Origin: Lentibacillus populi
GTDB taxonomy: Bacteria > Bacillota > Bacilli > Bacillales > Amphibacillaceae
DNA: 62,043 nucleotides
Assembly (NCBI GenBank): GCA_014642895.1
Contig: BMJD01000016.1
Coordinates: 18,179 to 80,221, forward strand
Reading direction: 5' to 3'
Under the pieces are notes generated by a model. It ran no database searches. It saw only the letters and a program-made list of their open reading frames with translations, and was not told the DNA's origin. Shown one piece after another: positions 17,496 to 26,590 of this stretch (the stretch's first letter is position 1; every line of letters starts with the position of its first letter). Made by a program: the position numbers and the translations under genes.

Positions 17496-18167
17496 GTGAT
17501 TACTATTAATGCGATAGCAGACATTTTCCCTGTCCTGATGAAGGGTGTCGAGATAACTGTTACTGTTCTTTTGGCCTCGATTGTATTAGGATATTTCATT
17601 GCTTTTATCGCTGGGTTTGGTCGCCTTTCCAATAACGTTATCCTTCGCAAGTTCACCGGCTTTTATGTGGAAGTTTTTCGCGGGACATCGTTGATTGTTC
17701 AATTATTCTGGTTTTATTATGCATTACCAATTCTCTTTGGTATCGAGATCGGTAGTGACTTTTGGGCAGGAGTCTTGGCAATATCGTTAAACTATGGGGC
17801 CTATATGTCGGAAATTGTACGCGGTTCGATCCAATCGGTTGCCAAAGGACAGAGCGAAGCAGCGACGGCATTAAATATGTCGCGTTTCCAGCGGATGAGG
17901 CTGGTTATTTTCCCCCAGGCAGTTCGGATGATGTTGCCAGAGTTCGGTAACTATCTTATCTTAATGTTAAAATCTACATCACTTGTATCATTAATTGGTA
18001 TGACTGATATTTTATACTATGGTGATATTTTACGGAGTTCCAACCTATCACAGGCACCAACGGTTTATCTGCTGGTACTTGTATTCTACTTCATTCTTGC
18101 GCTTCCATTAATTTGGTTAACGAAGAAGATGGAGAGCATATCCAAGAAAGGAGTGGCTAGTCAATGA
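17496..18167 (+). CDS. ehuC: Ectoine/hydroxyectoine ABC transporter permease
   Basis: One of the two membrane subunits of the ectoine importer. The 223-aa protein has about five membrane helices and the amino-acid permease EAA loop GQSEAATALNMSRFQRMRLVIFPQA-type motif (residues about 118-142). The FRGTSLIVQLFWFYYALP block is typical of HisMQ-like permeases. The start is unusual: GTG at 17496 overlaps the only good ribosome site (AAGGAG, 17491-17496). An in-frame ATT at 17505 has ideal spacing, so initiation may really be at the rare ATT. The stop overlaps ehuD by four bases. Confidence 0.88.
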   Translation: MITINAIADIFPVLMKGVEITVTVLLASIVLGYFIAFIAGFGRLSNNVILRKFTGFYVEVFRGTSLIVQLFWFYYALPILFGIEIGSDFWAGVLAISLNYGAYMSEIVRGSIQSVAKGQSEAATALNMSRFQRMRLVIFPQAVRMMLPEFGNYLILMLKSTSLVSLIGMTDILYYGDILRSSNLSQAPTVYLLVLVFYFILALPLIWLTKKMESISKKGVASQ

Positions 18168-18886
18168 ATAACAATTGGAGCTGGGATATATTCTTTGATG
18201 CCTTCCCTAAGGTGCTGGAAGGGCTTGGTATTACGTTAGGTTTAACCATTGCATGCTATTTATTTGCGCTTATCTTTGGTTTTATCTGGACATTTGTCAA
18301 ACGAATTCCCATAACGCCCATCAGATGGGTATTATTATGGATTATGGAATTCATTCGCTCTACACCACCACTTGTCCAGCTATTTTTTCTCTATTATGCA
18401 TGGCCGATAGTGCCTTATATTGGTGTTACCTTAGATCCATTCACAAGTGCCGTACTTGGGCTGGGGATTCACTATAGCACGTATATCGGCGAAGTGTATC
18501 GATCAGGGATTGACAGTGTTGACAGAGGGCAATGGGAAGCAGCCAGAGCATTAAACTTCTCCACTGGACAAAAGTGGACCAAAGTCATCCTGCCACAAGC
18601 TATACCACCAACCATTCCGATGCTGGGAAACTATTTGATTATTATGTTCAAGGAAGTCCCGCTTGCGTCAACTGTTGGGGTATCTGGTATTCTATTTATG
18701 GCTGATGAATTTGGTTCTCAGCATTGGAAATACTTGGAGCCAATCACGATTGTAGCCATTCTTTTCCTTGTACTAAGTTATCCATCTGCTATTCTGATTA
18801 GTAAACTGGAGAAAAAAATGAACCGCCGTTTTAATAAAAAAGCAACAAGCAAGCAAATTCAGGAAAATAAAGGAGCTGTATCATAA
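18164..18886 (+). CDS. ehuD: Ectoine/hydroxyectoine ABC transporter permease
   Basis: Second membrane subunit of the importer, 240 aa, about five helices. The blocks FIRSTPPLVQLFFLYYAWP and GQWEAARALNFSTGQKWTKV (EAA loop contacting the ATPase) define a polar-amino-acid-type permease. It starts within the ehuC stop (ATGA overlap), so the two permeases are translationally coupled, as expected for a heterodimeric membrane channel. The C-terminal tail is lysine-rich and cytoplasmic. ehuA starts one base after its stop. Confidence 0.9.
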   Translation: MNNNWSWDIFFDAFPKVLEGLGITLGLTIACYLFALIFGFIWTFVKRIPITPIRWVLLWIMEFIRSTPPLVQLFFLYYAWPIVPYIGVTLDPFTSAVLGLGIHYSTYIGEVYRSGIDSVDRGQWEAARALNFSTGQKWTKVILPQAIPPTIPMLGNYLIIMFKEVPLASTVGVSGILFMADEFGSQHWKYLEPITIVAILFLVLSYPSAILISKLEKKMNRRFNKKATSKQIQENKGAVS

Positions 18887-19657
18887 ATGACAGAACCAAT
18901 CGTTATGTACAAAGATGTTCATAAATCCTTTGGTGATGTGAAAGTTTTAAGGGGTGTCGATTTAGACATTAAACCAGCAGAAAAGGTAGCAGTAATCGGC
19001 CCGAGTGGTTCTGGCAAAACAACGATTATCCGCATGCTCATGACATTGGAGGAGCCTACCTCTGGAGATATCATCGTTGATGGCAAAAACCTGTGGCACA
19101 TGGAAAAAGGCGGCAAGCTTGTTCCTGCTAACGAAAAACATTTGCGCGAAGTTCGTGGTGATATTGGGATGGTGTTTCAGCATTTCAACCTTTTCCCGCA
19201 TATGACGATTTTAGAAAACTGTATGACTGCACCTGTCAACGTTCAGAAGGAAAATAAAACCTCCGCTAAAGAACGTTCGATTGAAATGCTTGAGAAGGTT
19301 GGGTTAGGCGACAAGCTTGATAACTACCCAAGCCAGCTTTCCGGCGGGCAAAAGCAGCGTGTTGCGATGGCTCGGGCACTTGTCATGCGACCAAAGATTA
19401 TGTTGTTTGATGAAGTTACATCAGCACTTGACCCTGAGCTTGTCGGTGAGGTGCTTGAGGTCATTCGCGATATCGCCAAAGAAGGCGAAATGGCGATGGT
19501 ACTCGTTACCCACGAAATGGAATTTGCCCGCGATGTCGCCGACCGAATTGTATTTTTGGATAATGGTGTCATTGCCGAACAGGGCCCGCCAGCAGAAGTA
19601 CTGGAGAATTCAACAAATGAACGGTTGCAGAGCTTTTTGCACCGGTTTAGAAGATAA
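18887..19657 (+). CDS. ehuA: Ectoine/hydroxyectoine ABC transporter ATP-binding protein
   Basis: ATPase subunit powering the importer, 256 aa. Walker A is GPSGSGKTT (about residue 39), the Q loop is VFQHFNLFPHMT, the signature is LSGGQKQR, and Walker B is IMLFDEVTSALDPE, followed by the switch histidine in LVTHEME. The inserted segment NLWHMEKGGKLVPANEKHLR between Walker A and the Q loop is typical of EhuA. It is the last gene of the ehuBCDA operon. Confidence 0.92.
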   Translation: MTEPIVMYKDVHKSFGDVKVLRGVDLDIKPAEKVAVIGPSGSGKTTIIRMLMTLEEPTSGDIIVDGKNLWHMEKGGKLVPANEKHLREVRGDIGMVFQHFNLFPHMTILENCMTAPVNVQKENKTSAKERSIEMLEKVGLGDKLDNYPSQLSGGQKQRVAMARALVMRPKIMLFDEVTSALDPELVGEVLEVIRDIAKEGEMAMVLVTHEMEFARDVADRIVFLDNGVIAEQGPPAEVLENSTNERLQSFLHRFRR

Positions 19658-19725
19658 AAAATAGCCTAATTATCCTTTCTTCATAAGTTGTGCAGTTTTA
19701 CCAAAAAATTAAAATGAAAAATTTA

Positions 19726-19768
19726 TAAGAGCCTGTTCTGGTCTATCATATGTCAAGGCAGGCTCTTA
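19726..19768. terminator. Hairpin after ehuA
   Basis: TAAGAGCCTG / CAGGCTCTTA is a perfect 10-bp stem 68 bp beyond the ehuA stop. T runs are weak on both strands. The remainder of the 19658-19988 gap holds only the terminator near 19940. Confidence 0.55.
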
Positions 19769-19937
19769 AAAATCACCGATGTATCTGGCTGTCTTCATCA
19801 ATTTTCTATATTGATAAGAACTTTATCATCCAAAATTTTAAATTTTAACTTCATTGACTTAATGCCCATTTCTATTTATGATATCCGATACCTTTAACGC
19901 TATTTTTGAGAAAACATCGTGACTTGATTAATTAAAA

Positions 19938-19978
19938 GGAAGGGACTTACCACCAACTGCCTGATAAGCCCCTTTTCA
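19938..19978 (-). terminator. Terminator of the dicarboxylate transporter gene
   Basis: On the minus strand AAAAGGGGCTTA...TAAGTCCCTTCCTTTT forms a stem with one mismatch immediately beyond the transporter stop. Confidence 0.55.
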
Positions 19979-19988
19979 CTATCCCGTT

Positions 19989-21650
19989 TCACTTAAATTC
20001 AGCCGGGATCTCCAATAAATCGATTCCCCATACAACTGGCAAATAGAAGTATACTGCTACTACGATTAGGGAAAGGGAAATGATATTTAACCAAAATCCG
20101 TTTTTAACCATTTCTGTTATTTTCAATTTCCCTGTACCATAAATAATCGCGTTTGGTGGCGTACCTACTGGAAGCATAAATGCACAGTTTGCTGCCATTG
20201 CACATGGCACCATCAGCGCAAACGGATGGACATTCAATGCTAGCCCAAGCGTAGCAACTACTGGTATAATCATGGTTCCTGTTGCCGTGTTTGAGGTGAT
20301 TTCGGTCAAAAATAGAATTACACCAGTAGCCACAAGCATAATAATAAAAATGTTCATTCCTTCAAGTCCTGCCAGCTGATTGCCAATCCAGTCAGAAAGA
20401 CCTGTTTCTGTAAACCCTGCAGCGATGGCAAGTCCACCTCCGAACAGAATTAGAATACCCCATGGAATATCCTTGGAATCCTTCCATTCCATTATCTTGC
20501 TTCCATCCTCCTGCTTTGAAGGGATCAGGAAAAGCAGAATGGTTGCTGCCATCGCGATAATACCGTCACTAATACCAGGAACGTGTACAATATTTTCCCA
20601 AATAAATGTACGAGTAATCCACATAAAAGCAGCGAAAGTAAAGACAGCTGCAACAGCCTTTTCTTCATAAGAGATTTCCCCAAGCGATCTTCTTTCCTTA
20701 TTGATCTGTTCCTTCCCGCCCGGAAGCTCGCGGAAGTTTACCCTATAAACGATCTTGGTAAGGTATAGCCATAAGATAGGAATTAACAAGATCGCAACCG
20801 GTACACCGACCATCATCCAGTCTGCAAACGAGATTTCAGTATCAAACATTTTCCCTACTGTTGCTGCAAGAATACTAAGGGGAGGGGTTCCAATCAATGT
20901 TCCCAGACCGCCAATGGTTGCAGCATATCCTATTCCGAAAATAACTGCTTTTTCAAATTTCGGTATTTCCTTTGCATATTCACCTTTTTCCAACGAACTT
21001 GTTGCCTGATTGATAATCGCCAGTCCCATTGGTATCAACATCATCGTAGCTGCTGTATTGGAAACCCACATTGACAGAAAAGCAGTAGCAACCATGAACC
21101 CTAATACAATTCGCTGGGGGCTAGTGCCGATGACAGAGATAATTGATAAGGCAATCCGTTTATGCAAATTCCACTTTTCCATCGCAGTTGCAATAAAAAA
21201 ACCACCTAAAAACAAGAAAATAATATCATTTCCATAGGACGAAACAACCGTATCCCCATCCATCGCCCCGGTAATCGGTAACAAGATAATCGGGAAGAGT
21301 GAAGTTACCGCAATTGGAATCGGCTCAGTAATCCACCAAGTAGCGACCCATAACGTTACGGCAAGGACAGCCCTTGCCTCAGGGCTTAAACCTTCCGGCT
21401 GAAACAGTAATAGGGTTAATAAAAATAGCAACGGTCCCAGGATTAGACCTACCTTTTGAGCAGGTTTATAAGCTGGTTTTTTATTATTATCATTAGTTCC
21501 GCCTTCTGAAAAATTAGAGCTACTTTCTTTACCGCTTTCAGAAGCATCTGAATCCCTTTCTTTTATAACCCGTGAAAAGGTAAATCGTTCATTTGTTTCG
21601 CCATAAGGCTGCCGGATCCCCCATAAAACTGCTTTAAATCCTTGCCCCAT
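19989..21650 (-). CDS. DASS-family sodium/dicarboxylate symporter (SLC13, SdcS-like)
   Basis: Imports C4-dicarboxylates such as succinate, malate or fumarate with sodium. About 553 aa with roughly 12 membrane segments after a hydrophilic N-terminal stretch of some 70 residues. The two repeated SNT motifs that bind substrate and sodium are present: MWVSNTAATMMLIPMG and ITSNTATGTMIIPV, and the family signature NCAFMLPVGTPPNAIIYG near residue 480. The ATG at 21650 has AAAGGTGG eight bases upstream and is preferred over the GTG at 21662. A perfect cre box lies just upstream, and a CitA/CitB-type two-component system is encoded next door. Confidence 0.9.
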   Translation of the reverse strand: MGQGFKAVLWGIRQPYGETNERFTFSRVIKERDSDASESGKESSSNFSEGGTNDNNKKPAYKPAQKVGLILGPLLFLLTLLLFQPEGLSPEARAVLAVTLWVATWWITEPIPIAVTSLFPIILLPITGAMDGDTVVSSYGNDIIFLFLGGFFIATAMEKWNLHKRIALSIISVIGTSPQRIVLGFMVATAFLSMWVSNTAATMMLIPMGLAIINQATSSLEKGEYAKEIPKFEKAVIFGIGYAATIGGLGTLIGTPPLSILAATVGKMFDTEISFADWMMVGVPVAILLIPILWLYLTKIVYRVNFRELPGGKEQINKERRSLGEISYEEKAVAAVFTFAAFMWITRTFIWENIVHVPGISDGIIAMAATILLFLIPSKQEDGSKIMEWKDSKDIPWGILILFGGGLAIAAGFTETGLSDWIGNQLAGLEGMNIFIIMLVATGVILFLTEITSNTATGTMIIPVVATLGLALNVHPFALMVPCAMAANCAFMLPVGTPPNAIIYGTGKLKITEMVKNGFWLNIISLSLIVVAVYFYLPVVWGIDLLEIPAEFK

Positions 21651-21676
21651 ATTTCCATCCACCTTTCAAAATCATA

Positions 21677-21690
21677 TGTTAACGCTTACA
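21677..21690. promoter_or_regulatory. cre site (CcpA box)
   Basis: On the minus strand TGTAAGCGTTAACA matches the consensus TGWAANCGNTNWCA at every position. It lies 27 bp upstream of the transporter start, inside or next to its leader, where bound CcpA would block transcription under glucose. Confidence 0.75.
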
Positions 21691-21774
21691 AATATTTTAG
21701 GGGATTACTTTCCGGCTGTGTACCTTTTGAAACTATTTCAACCCTTTTGTAACTAAAAAAATAATAGAAAATAT

Positions 21775-22497
21775 TTATTTTATTTCTCCTATGAGCGAAT
21801 GAAGCATGTTGATACGCTCCGGTTGCAACAAATAACGATGCAAAGGGCGCCCTGTCTCCTGATATATCACCTCCACTTTCAGCACGTCCTGCCCTGTTAG
21901 GTACTTTAAATACTTGCTTATCGATACACGGGATATTCCGGTTTTATCGGCTATTTCGGCTGTGGAAAATGGGCGGTTTTCCCATTCTGCTATCTGCCTT
22001 GCAATTCGGGCAAATGTTGGTACGGTAAGCCCTTTCGGAAGGTCGATTGGATTTATATTAGGGATGGATTTTTTCAATAGAAAGGCGTCCAAATCTTTCT
22101 GTTGTACATCCTGTCCCTCTTTCATCCGTTCAAACTTTTCCCGATATTTGAGTAATGCATCCTTCAATCGTTCGAAATCAAATGGTTTAATTAAATAATC
22201 AAACGCTCCATTGCGTAACGCCCTTTGTATTGATGAGCGATCATTTGCAGCCGTTATAACAATAACGTCAACATTTATATCAGCATTCCTTATCTCTACA
22301 AGTAAATCAAGTCCATTGTTATTAGCCATATAAATATCTAGCAGGACAAGGTTCACATCATTGTTATTTAAAAAATGCTGCCCTGCGGAAATATCATGAA
22401 CCACACCGATTACAGTAAATCCTGTTACTTTTTCAAGGTATATACGATTGAATTTCGCAACCATTGGGTCATCTTCTACAATTAACACGTTAATCAT
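21775..22497 (-). CDS. Response regulator, CitB/DcuR/MalR type
   Basis: A 240-aa two-component response regulator. The receiver domain (1-120) has the acidic pair VEDD, the phosphoacceptor Asp in LVLLDIYMA (about residue 54), and the Lys in YLIKPFDF. The C-terminal HTH (WENRPFSTAEIADKTGISRV) is of the type paired with CitA/DcuS kinases. Its start overlaps the kinase stop by four bases. The neighbouring dicarboxylate transporter, in the same orientation downstream, is the probable target. Confidence 0.9.
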   Translation of the reverse strand: MINVLIVEDDPMVAKFNRIYLEKVTGFTVIGVVHDISAGQHFLNNNDVNLVLLDIYMANNNGLDLLVEIRNADINVDVIVITAANDRSSIQRALRNGAFDYLIKPFDFERLKDALLKYREKFERMKEGQDVQQKDLDAFLLKKSIPNINPIDLPKGLTVPTFARIARQIAEWENRPFSTAEIADKTGISRVSISKYLKYLTGQDVLKVEVIYQETGRPLHRYLLQPERINMLHSLIGEIK

Positions 22498-24101
22498 ACA
22501 TTACCACCTTCATATGGAATAATTACATCAAAAACAGTTCCTTCCCCTTTTTCAGAAGATACCTCAAGTGTACCATCCAGTACTTTTAGAGCTTGCATTG
22601 TCAGAAATAATCCGTAGCCTCGGGTTTTCCCTTTTGTGGAACGTCCCTTTTCAAAAATGGCTTCCTTTTCGGATGGTGTTAAACCGGGTCCATTATCCTG
22701 AATCGTAAAATGAAATTGTCCGTTTATATAATTTATTGTAATAAGAACACGTCGATCCGCTTGTTGAGCTACTGCTTCATTCGCATTATCACTCAAATTC
22801 CCGATCATTGTTATGATCGCTTCCATCTTTTTTGTATTTTTTAATAACGGCAATTGCCGGTCCCCGTTGAGTTCTACAACTACTCCGTTTTCCCTGAATT
22901 GACTCAGCTTATTATGTAAGTATCCTGCCAATACTGGATCCTTCACAAGACGTGAAACCGCACCAATTTCCTTATGATAATTATCGGAAATGTAGCCAAT
23001 ATACTCCTCCAATTCCTTGTAAGATTCCGTGTGGACCATTGCTGACATAACATGCAGCTTATTCATAAATTCATGGGTTTGTGCCCGCAAGGTGTCGGCA
23101 TAAGTTCTTGTATCTGTTAGCTGTTTTACTAAAGAGGTGAGTTCCGATCTGTCCCGAAACGTGGCAATTATACCTGCTATATGATCATTGACTATAACTG
23201 GCTTCGTATTTACAATGATATCAATCCCATTGAGTTTTTGCTCCTGATCGAATTCGATATTTTGATCCAGTAATACTTGTGTTAAATCAGAGGGAGGTAA
23301 ATAAGCATCCACTTGCTTGCCGATAGGATTTTCCGCAAGGCCTGCCCGGCGGAACAGATCCATAGCGGCATGATTAGCCACGACAATCTCAGCATGTTTA
23401 TTAATGGCAATAATACCTTCTCTTACTGACGCGAGCATGGCATCCCTTTCCTGTAACAATTGTACAATATCACTTGGTTCAAGCCCATGTAGTATACGCT
23501 TTACACGCCTTGCCAAAAGGACAGCTCCAATTGCTCCGGCAACCAGCCCAGCAGCAATCCCAATATAGACGATAATTTGACTGGCAAAAACCGTGTCCTC
23601 TACGTTGTTAAGTAATATTCCAACCGCTACCACACCGATTTGTTCACCCTCGTTCCACACTGGCGTAAATGCACGCATGGATTTACCAAGCGTTCCTTCT
23701 GCAACAGACGTGTAGCGTTCTCCTTGGAAAGCCCGATCTTCATCATTTCCAACAAAGTATTGTCCGATTCTTTCCTCAACAGGATGCGATCGGCGAATAT
23801 GTTGATTATCCATAACGACAATGTAATCAACATCCGTATCTTCCTGTACAGCTTTTGTATAGGACTGTATTTCTCCTGAACTATCCAGGTTCACTAACCC
23901 GTCGATAACAGACTGGGTCTGACTAACCGCACTAGCAATATTCATCGCCTTTTCTCTCTGGCTTTCCCTGGTTTTCTGTGCTGTTTCATTGCCAATAAGA
24001 AGGCCTGTTATCGTTAATGCAATCATTAACACCGAAACGATTAGCAGCATAATCCATGTTTGCAGCCGAATTGGTTTTCGATTCCGAAAAAAATTTCTCA
24101 T
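22494..24101 (-). CDS. Sensor histidine kinase, CitA/DcuS/MalK type
   Basis: A 535-aa membrane sensor. TM1 (MLLIVSVLMIALTITGLLI) and TM2 (IIVYIGIAAGLVAGAIGAVL) flank an extracellular PAS-like domain of the dicarboxylate/citrate type. A cytoplasmic PAS (about 215-320) follows. The phosphorylated His lies in RAQTHEFMNKLHV, and the ATPase has NLSDNANEAV, IQDNGPGL and TRGYGLFLT boxes. The start at 24101 follows GAGGAG; the frame runs longer but without a ribosome site. It likely senses C4-dicarboxylates and drives the adjacent transporter through the co-encoded regulator. Confidence 0.9.
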   Translation of the reverse strand: MRNFFRNRKPIRLQTWIMLLIVSVLMIALTITGLLIGNETAQKTRESQREKAMNIASAVSQTQSVIDGLVNLDSSGEIQSYTKAVQEDTDVDYIVVMDNQHIRRSHPVEERIGQYFVGNDEDRAFQGERYTSVAEGTLGKSMRAFTPVWNEGEQIGVVAVGILLNNVEDTVFASQIIVYIGIAAGLVAGAIGAVLLARRVKRILHGLEPSDIVQLLQERDAMLASVREGIIAINKHAEIVVANHAAMDLFRRAGLAENPIGKQVDAYLPPSDLTQVLLDQNIEFDQEQKLNGIDIIVNTKPVIVNDHIAGIIATFRDRSELTSLVKQLTDTRTYADTLRAQTHEFMNKLHVMSAMVHTESYKELEEYIGYISDNYHKEIGAVSRLVKDPVLAGYLHNKLSQFRENGVVVELNGDRQLPLLKNTKKMEAIITMIGNLSDNANEAVAQQADRRVLITINYINGQFHFTIQDNGPGLTPSEKEAIFEKGRSTKGKTRGYGLFLTMQALKVLDGTLEVSSEKGEGTVFDVIIPYEGGNV

Positions 24102-24161
24102 TATTTGATCTCCTCTAAACCGTAAAATCAGGACCCAAATCATTTACTTTTACTACTAAGA

Positions 24162-24195
24162 AGGACTGTGAACAATTACTTTTGCTCACAGTCCT
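24162..24195. terminator. Hairpin between murB and the kinase gene
   Basis: AGGACTGTGA / TCACAGTCCT, a perfect 10-bp stem just beyond the murB stop on the minus strand. Confidence 0.65.
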
Positions 24196-24198
24196 CTG

Positions 24199-25122
24199 TT
24201 ATTCCACTAAATCTTCCCCAATAATTTTAACCTCACGTTCCAGTTTCACACCAAATTTCTCTTTTACTGTCTTCTGGATGAAATGGATCAGATCGATATA
24301 TTGTTTGGCCGATGCATGATCCTTGTTGACAATGAAACCAGCATGCTTCAAGGATACTTGCGCCCCACCAATTTGTTTTCCTTGCAGGTTACTGTCCTGG
24401 ATGAGTTTGCCGGCGAAATATCCCGGCGGCCTTTTGAATACACTGCCACATGATGGATATTCCAACGGCTGTTTCGATTCCCGTTTAAACGTTAAATCAT
24501 CCATGACTGCTTTGATTTCGTCATAATTTCCGTTCTGCAACGAAAAGGTTGCTTCCAAAACGATGTAGCCATTATCAGGAATATTACTTGACCTGTATTC
24601 CAAGTCCAATTGATTGGCAGCCAATGTGAGAAGATCTCCATCTCTAGTGACAACTACCGCACTTTCCAACACATCTCTGATTTCGCCGCCATATGCCCCG
24701 GCGTTCATAAATAATGCACCGCCGACCGATCCAGGGATCCCGCAGGCAAATTCAAGTCCGGTAAGTTTTTTCACTAAGGCGTGGCGAGAAACATCAATGA
24801 TTCGCGCGCCACTTTGGGCAATGACGGTTGTTCCATCAGCAGTAATTGATGCCAACTTTTGTAAATTTAATACGATACCACGAATTCCCCCGTCTTTTAC
24901 AATTAAATTAGATCCGTTTCCGAGCATTGTAAAGGGGATATTATCTTTATTTGCAAGCTTGACGATTTGCTGTACTTGTTCATATGTTTCCGGTGTCACA
25001 TAAAAATCAGCCTTCCCGCCTAAACGGGTATACGTATGATTTTTTAAGTGTTCATCAACCATCACATTCTTCACTGCTGTAATTTCCGTCAATTTTTCGT
25101 ACGTATGATGATCATTCACCAC
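24199..25122 (-). CDS. murB: UDP-N-acetylenolpyruvoylglucosamine reductase
   Basis: FAD/NADPH enzyme making UDP-MurNAc for peptidoglycan. The 307-aa protein shows the FAD-binding blocks YTRLGGKADFYVTP and MLGNGSNLIVKDGG, the core motif CGIPGSVGGALFMNAGAYGG, and the catalytic serine in YPSCGSVFKRPPG, with the type IIb length of Gram-positives. HAGFIVN and the final EVKIIGE complete the active site. The start is GTG at 25122 behind AAAAAGGA. A separate hydrolase gene ends 40 bp upstream. Confidence 0.95.
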   Translation of the reverse strand: MVNDHHTYEKLTEITAVKNVMVDEHLKNHTYTRLGGKADFYVTPETYEQVQQIVKLANKDNIPFTMLGNGSNLIVKDGGIRGIVLNLQKLASITADGTTVIAQSGARIIDVSRHALVKKLTGLEFACGIPGSVGGALFMNAGAYGGEIRDVLESAVVVTRDGDLLTLAANQLDLEYRSSNIPDNGYIVLEATFSLQNGNYDEIKAVMDDLTFKRESKQPLEYPSCGSVFKRPPGYFAGKLIQDSNLQGKQIGGAQVSLKHAGFIVNKDHASAKQYIDLIHFIQKTVKEKFGVKLEREVKIIGEDLVE

Positions 25123-25162
25123 TTAAATCATTCCTTTTTACATTAATCTATATTATTTTAAG

Positions 25163-25981
25163 TTATTCCTTTCGTTCTTGCCACAAAAACGAATGGATCA
25201 ACTTGTCAACCTGTCTATTTTCGTGCAGTTCACTGTGCCCCAAATTGTCATTTTCGATCATGATTTCGGTTAATTGATTTGCTGGGACAATTTCTTCTAA
25301 TGTATGCACACTTTTCGGCACTGCCACCATATCCCCTGTACTGCCAATGCTCAGCACAGCTAAATCATCCGGAATCGCCTGTCTGTTGGATCTCAACAGC
25401 TGTAAGGCAGGGGAATCGGGTTTTAAGTCTGTTGCTGCGGGGTCACGATTAATTTGAAAATAATACTGGCTATAGATCCCATCAAATGGGCTGCCAATCG
25501 TAATTAACTTATTGGTCGCAGGATATTCGGCTGGATCCTGATACTCTTCAATATATTTCAAGGAAACCAAACCACCCATAGAATGGCCGATAAGGTTTAC
25601 CGAATCAATGTGATACGTATTTTTCAAATGACGCATGACCTCGGATAACCATGTTGCACTGTCATCAAAACTTGCCCGGTTATTTTCAAAAATGACCTGG
25701 ATGAATATTGGTTCCCTACTCCCTTTGTTTAAAGGATACATTTTTACATCCCCATGGCGGGTAACATAATAAATCAGTGCCTTATTTCCCCAATTGTTTC
25801 GTTCAAACCGATTCAACATGCCACCGAAGGAATTGGTCGTTCCTTTATACCCATGGACAAAAACGTTTATCGGTGTAATAGAATGCTGTGAACTTGCATG
25901 CCTTGGCATATATGTAATGATTGTGGCTGTCACGATAAGAATACCAATTGCTGTAAGCTGCAAAATACGTTTCTTCTTCAA
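25163..25981 (-). CDS. Alpha/beta hydrolase, DUF915-like, membrane-anchored
   Basis: A 272-aa extracytoplasmic hydrolase. An N-terminal hydrophobic helix (ILQLTAIGILIVTATIITYM) acts as anchor or signal. INVFVHGYKGTTNSF supplies the oxyanion region, and the nucleophile elbow is LIGHSMGGLVSL (Ser about 136). TIGSPFDG and a late His (NLGHSELHEN) complete the fold. DUF915 proteins resemble lipases, but the natural substrate is unknown. Confidence 0.82.
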   Translation of the reverse strand: MKKKRILQLTAIGILIVTATIITYMPRHASSQHSITPINVFVHGYKGTTNSFGGMLNRFERNNWGNKALIYYVTRHGDVKMYPLNKGSREPIFIQVIFENNRASFDDSATWLSEVMRHLKNTYHIDSVNLIGHSMGGLVSLKYIEEYQDPAEYPATNKLITIGSPFDGIYSQYYFQINRDPAATDLKPDSPALQLLRSNRQAIPDDLAVLSIGSTGDMVAVPKSVHTLEEIVPANQLTEIMIENDNLGHSELHENRQVDKLIHSFLWQERKE

Positions 25982-26046
25982 TTGCCTTGCCTCTCCTGCC
26001 TAAAAAACAGCTTTCACACCCGGAAATTCCCCGCTGACAGGTACAT

Positions 26047-26445
26047 TCACATGTTGCCAACCGAGTGCTTCTGCTTTTTTAATGTTTTTTGCTTTAAAAT
26101 AAACCAAGTAAAATACGCGGCTATTAGTAGTAATAATACTTTAATCGCGAATAATGGAATTACAAAAATAACGGTGTACCCCATGGAAATCCATAGCAGT
26201 GAGACACCGATTACTTTTGTCCTTAATGGAATGCCTTTTCCCGCCCGGTAATTTTCAATATACGGCCCAAAATATTTATTGTTTAAAAGCCATTGATATA
26301 ATTTTCTTGAGCTGCGGACATAGCAAGCTGCCGCCAGCAAAAGAAATGGCGTTGTTGGTAAAAGCGGCAAAACAATCCCCAATAGTCCGAGTACGAGAGA
26401 AATTGTCCCGCAAATGATCAGGAGTCCCTTCTTTACCTGCTCCAT
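26047..26445 (-). CDS. DUF454 (YbaN-like) membrane protein
   Basis: A 132-aa membrane protein. The block LGLLGIVLPLLPTTPFLLLAAACYVRSS is the DUF454 signature, followed by WLLNNKYFGPYIENYRAGKG. Two further helices complete the protein. I place the start at ATG 26445, with a weak GGTG site; a GTG three codons upstream is possible. The role is unknown. A 57-bp dispersed repeat lies directly upstream. Confidence 0.82.
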   Translation of the reverse strand: MEQVKKGLLIICGTISLVLGLLGIVLPLLPTTPFLLLAAACYVRSSRKLYQWLLNNKYFGPYIENYRAGKGIPLRTKVIGVSLLWISMGYTVIFVIPLFAIKVLLLLIAAYFTWFILKQKTLKKQKHSVGNM

Positions 26446-26462
26446 AATTAACACCAGCTATA

Positions 26463-26521
26463 AGAGGTTGTTCAAAAAGTCATCAAATGATTAAGTAGCG
26501 AATTTTTGAACACACACTACA
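26463..26521 (+). repeat. 57-bp palindromic repeat, copy 3
   Basis: GAGGTTGTTCAAAAAGTCAT to GAATTTTTGAACACACACTA; same family as the two copies between ehuB and ehuC. Confidence 0.8.
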
Positions 26522-26590
26522 ATTATTCTTTCCCTTATTCTTTATTGTATCATCTTGCCTTGTTTTTTTCCGTACTGTATGGCGAACTTT

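Noticed and set aside
16378-19657. A generic glutamine or polar amino-acid ABC transporter
   Set aside because: The binding protein has the EhuB-type ITPDRCENADFGEPEMM stretch and the gene order B-C-D-A fits ectoine/hydroxyectoine uptake.
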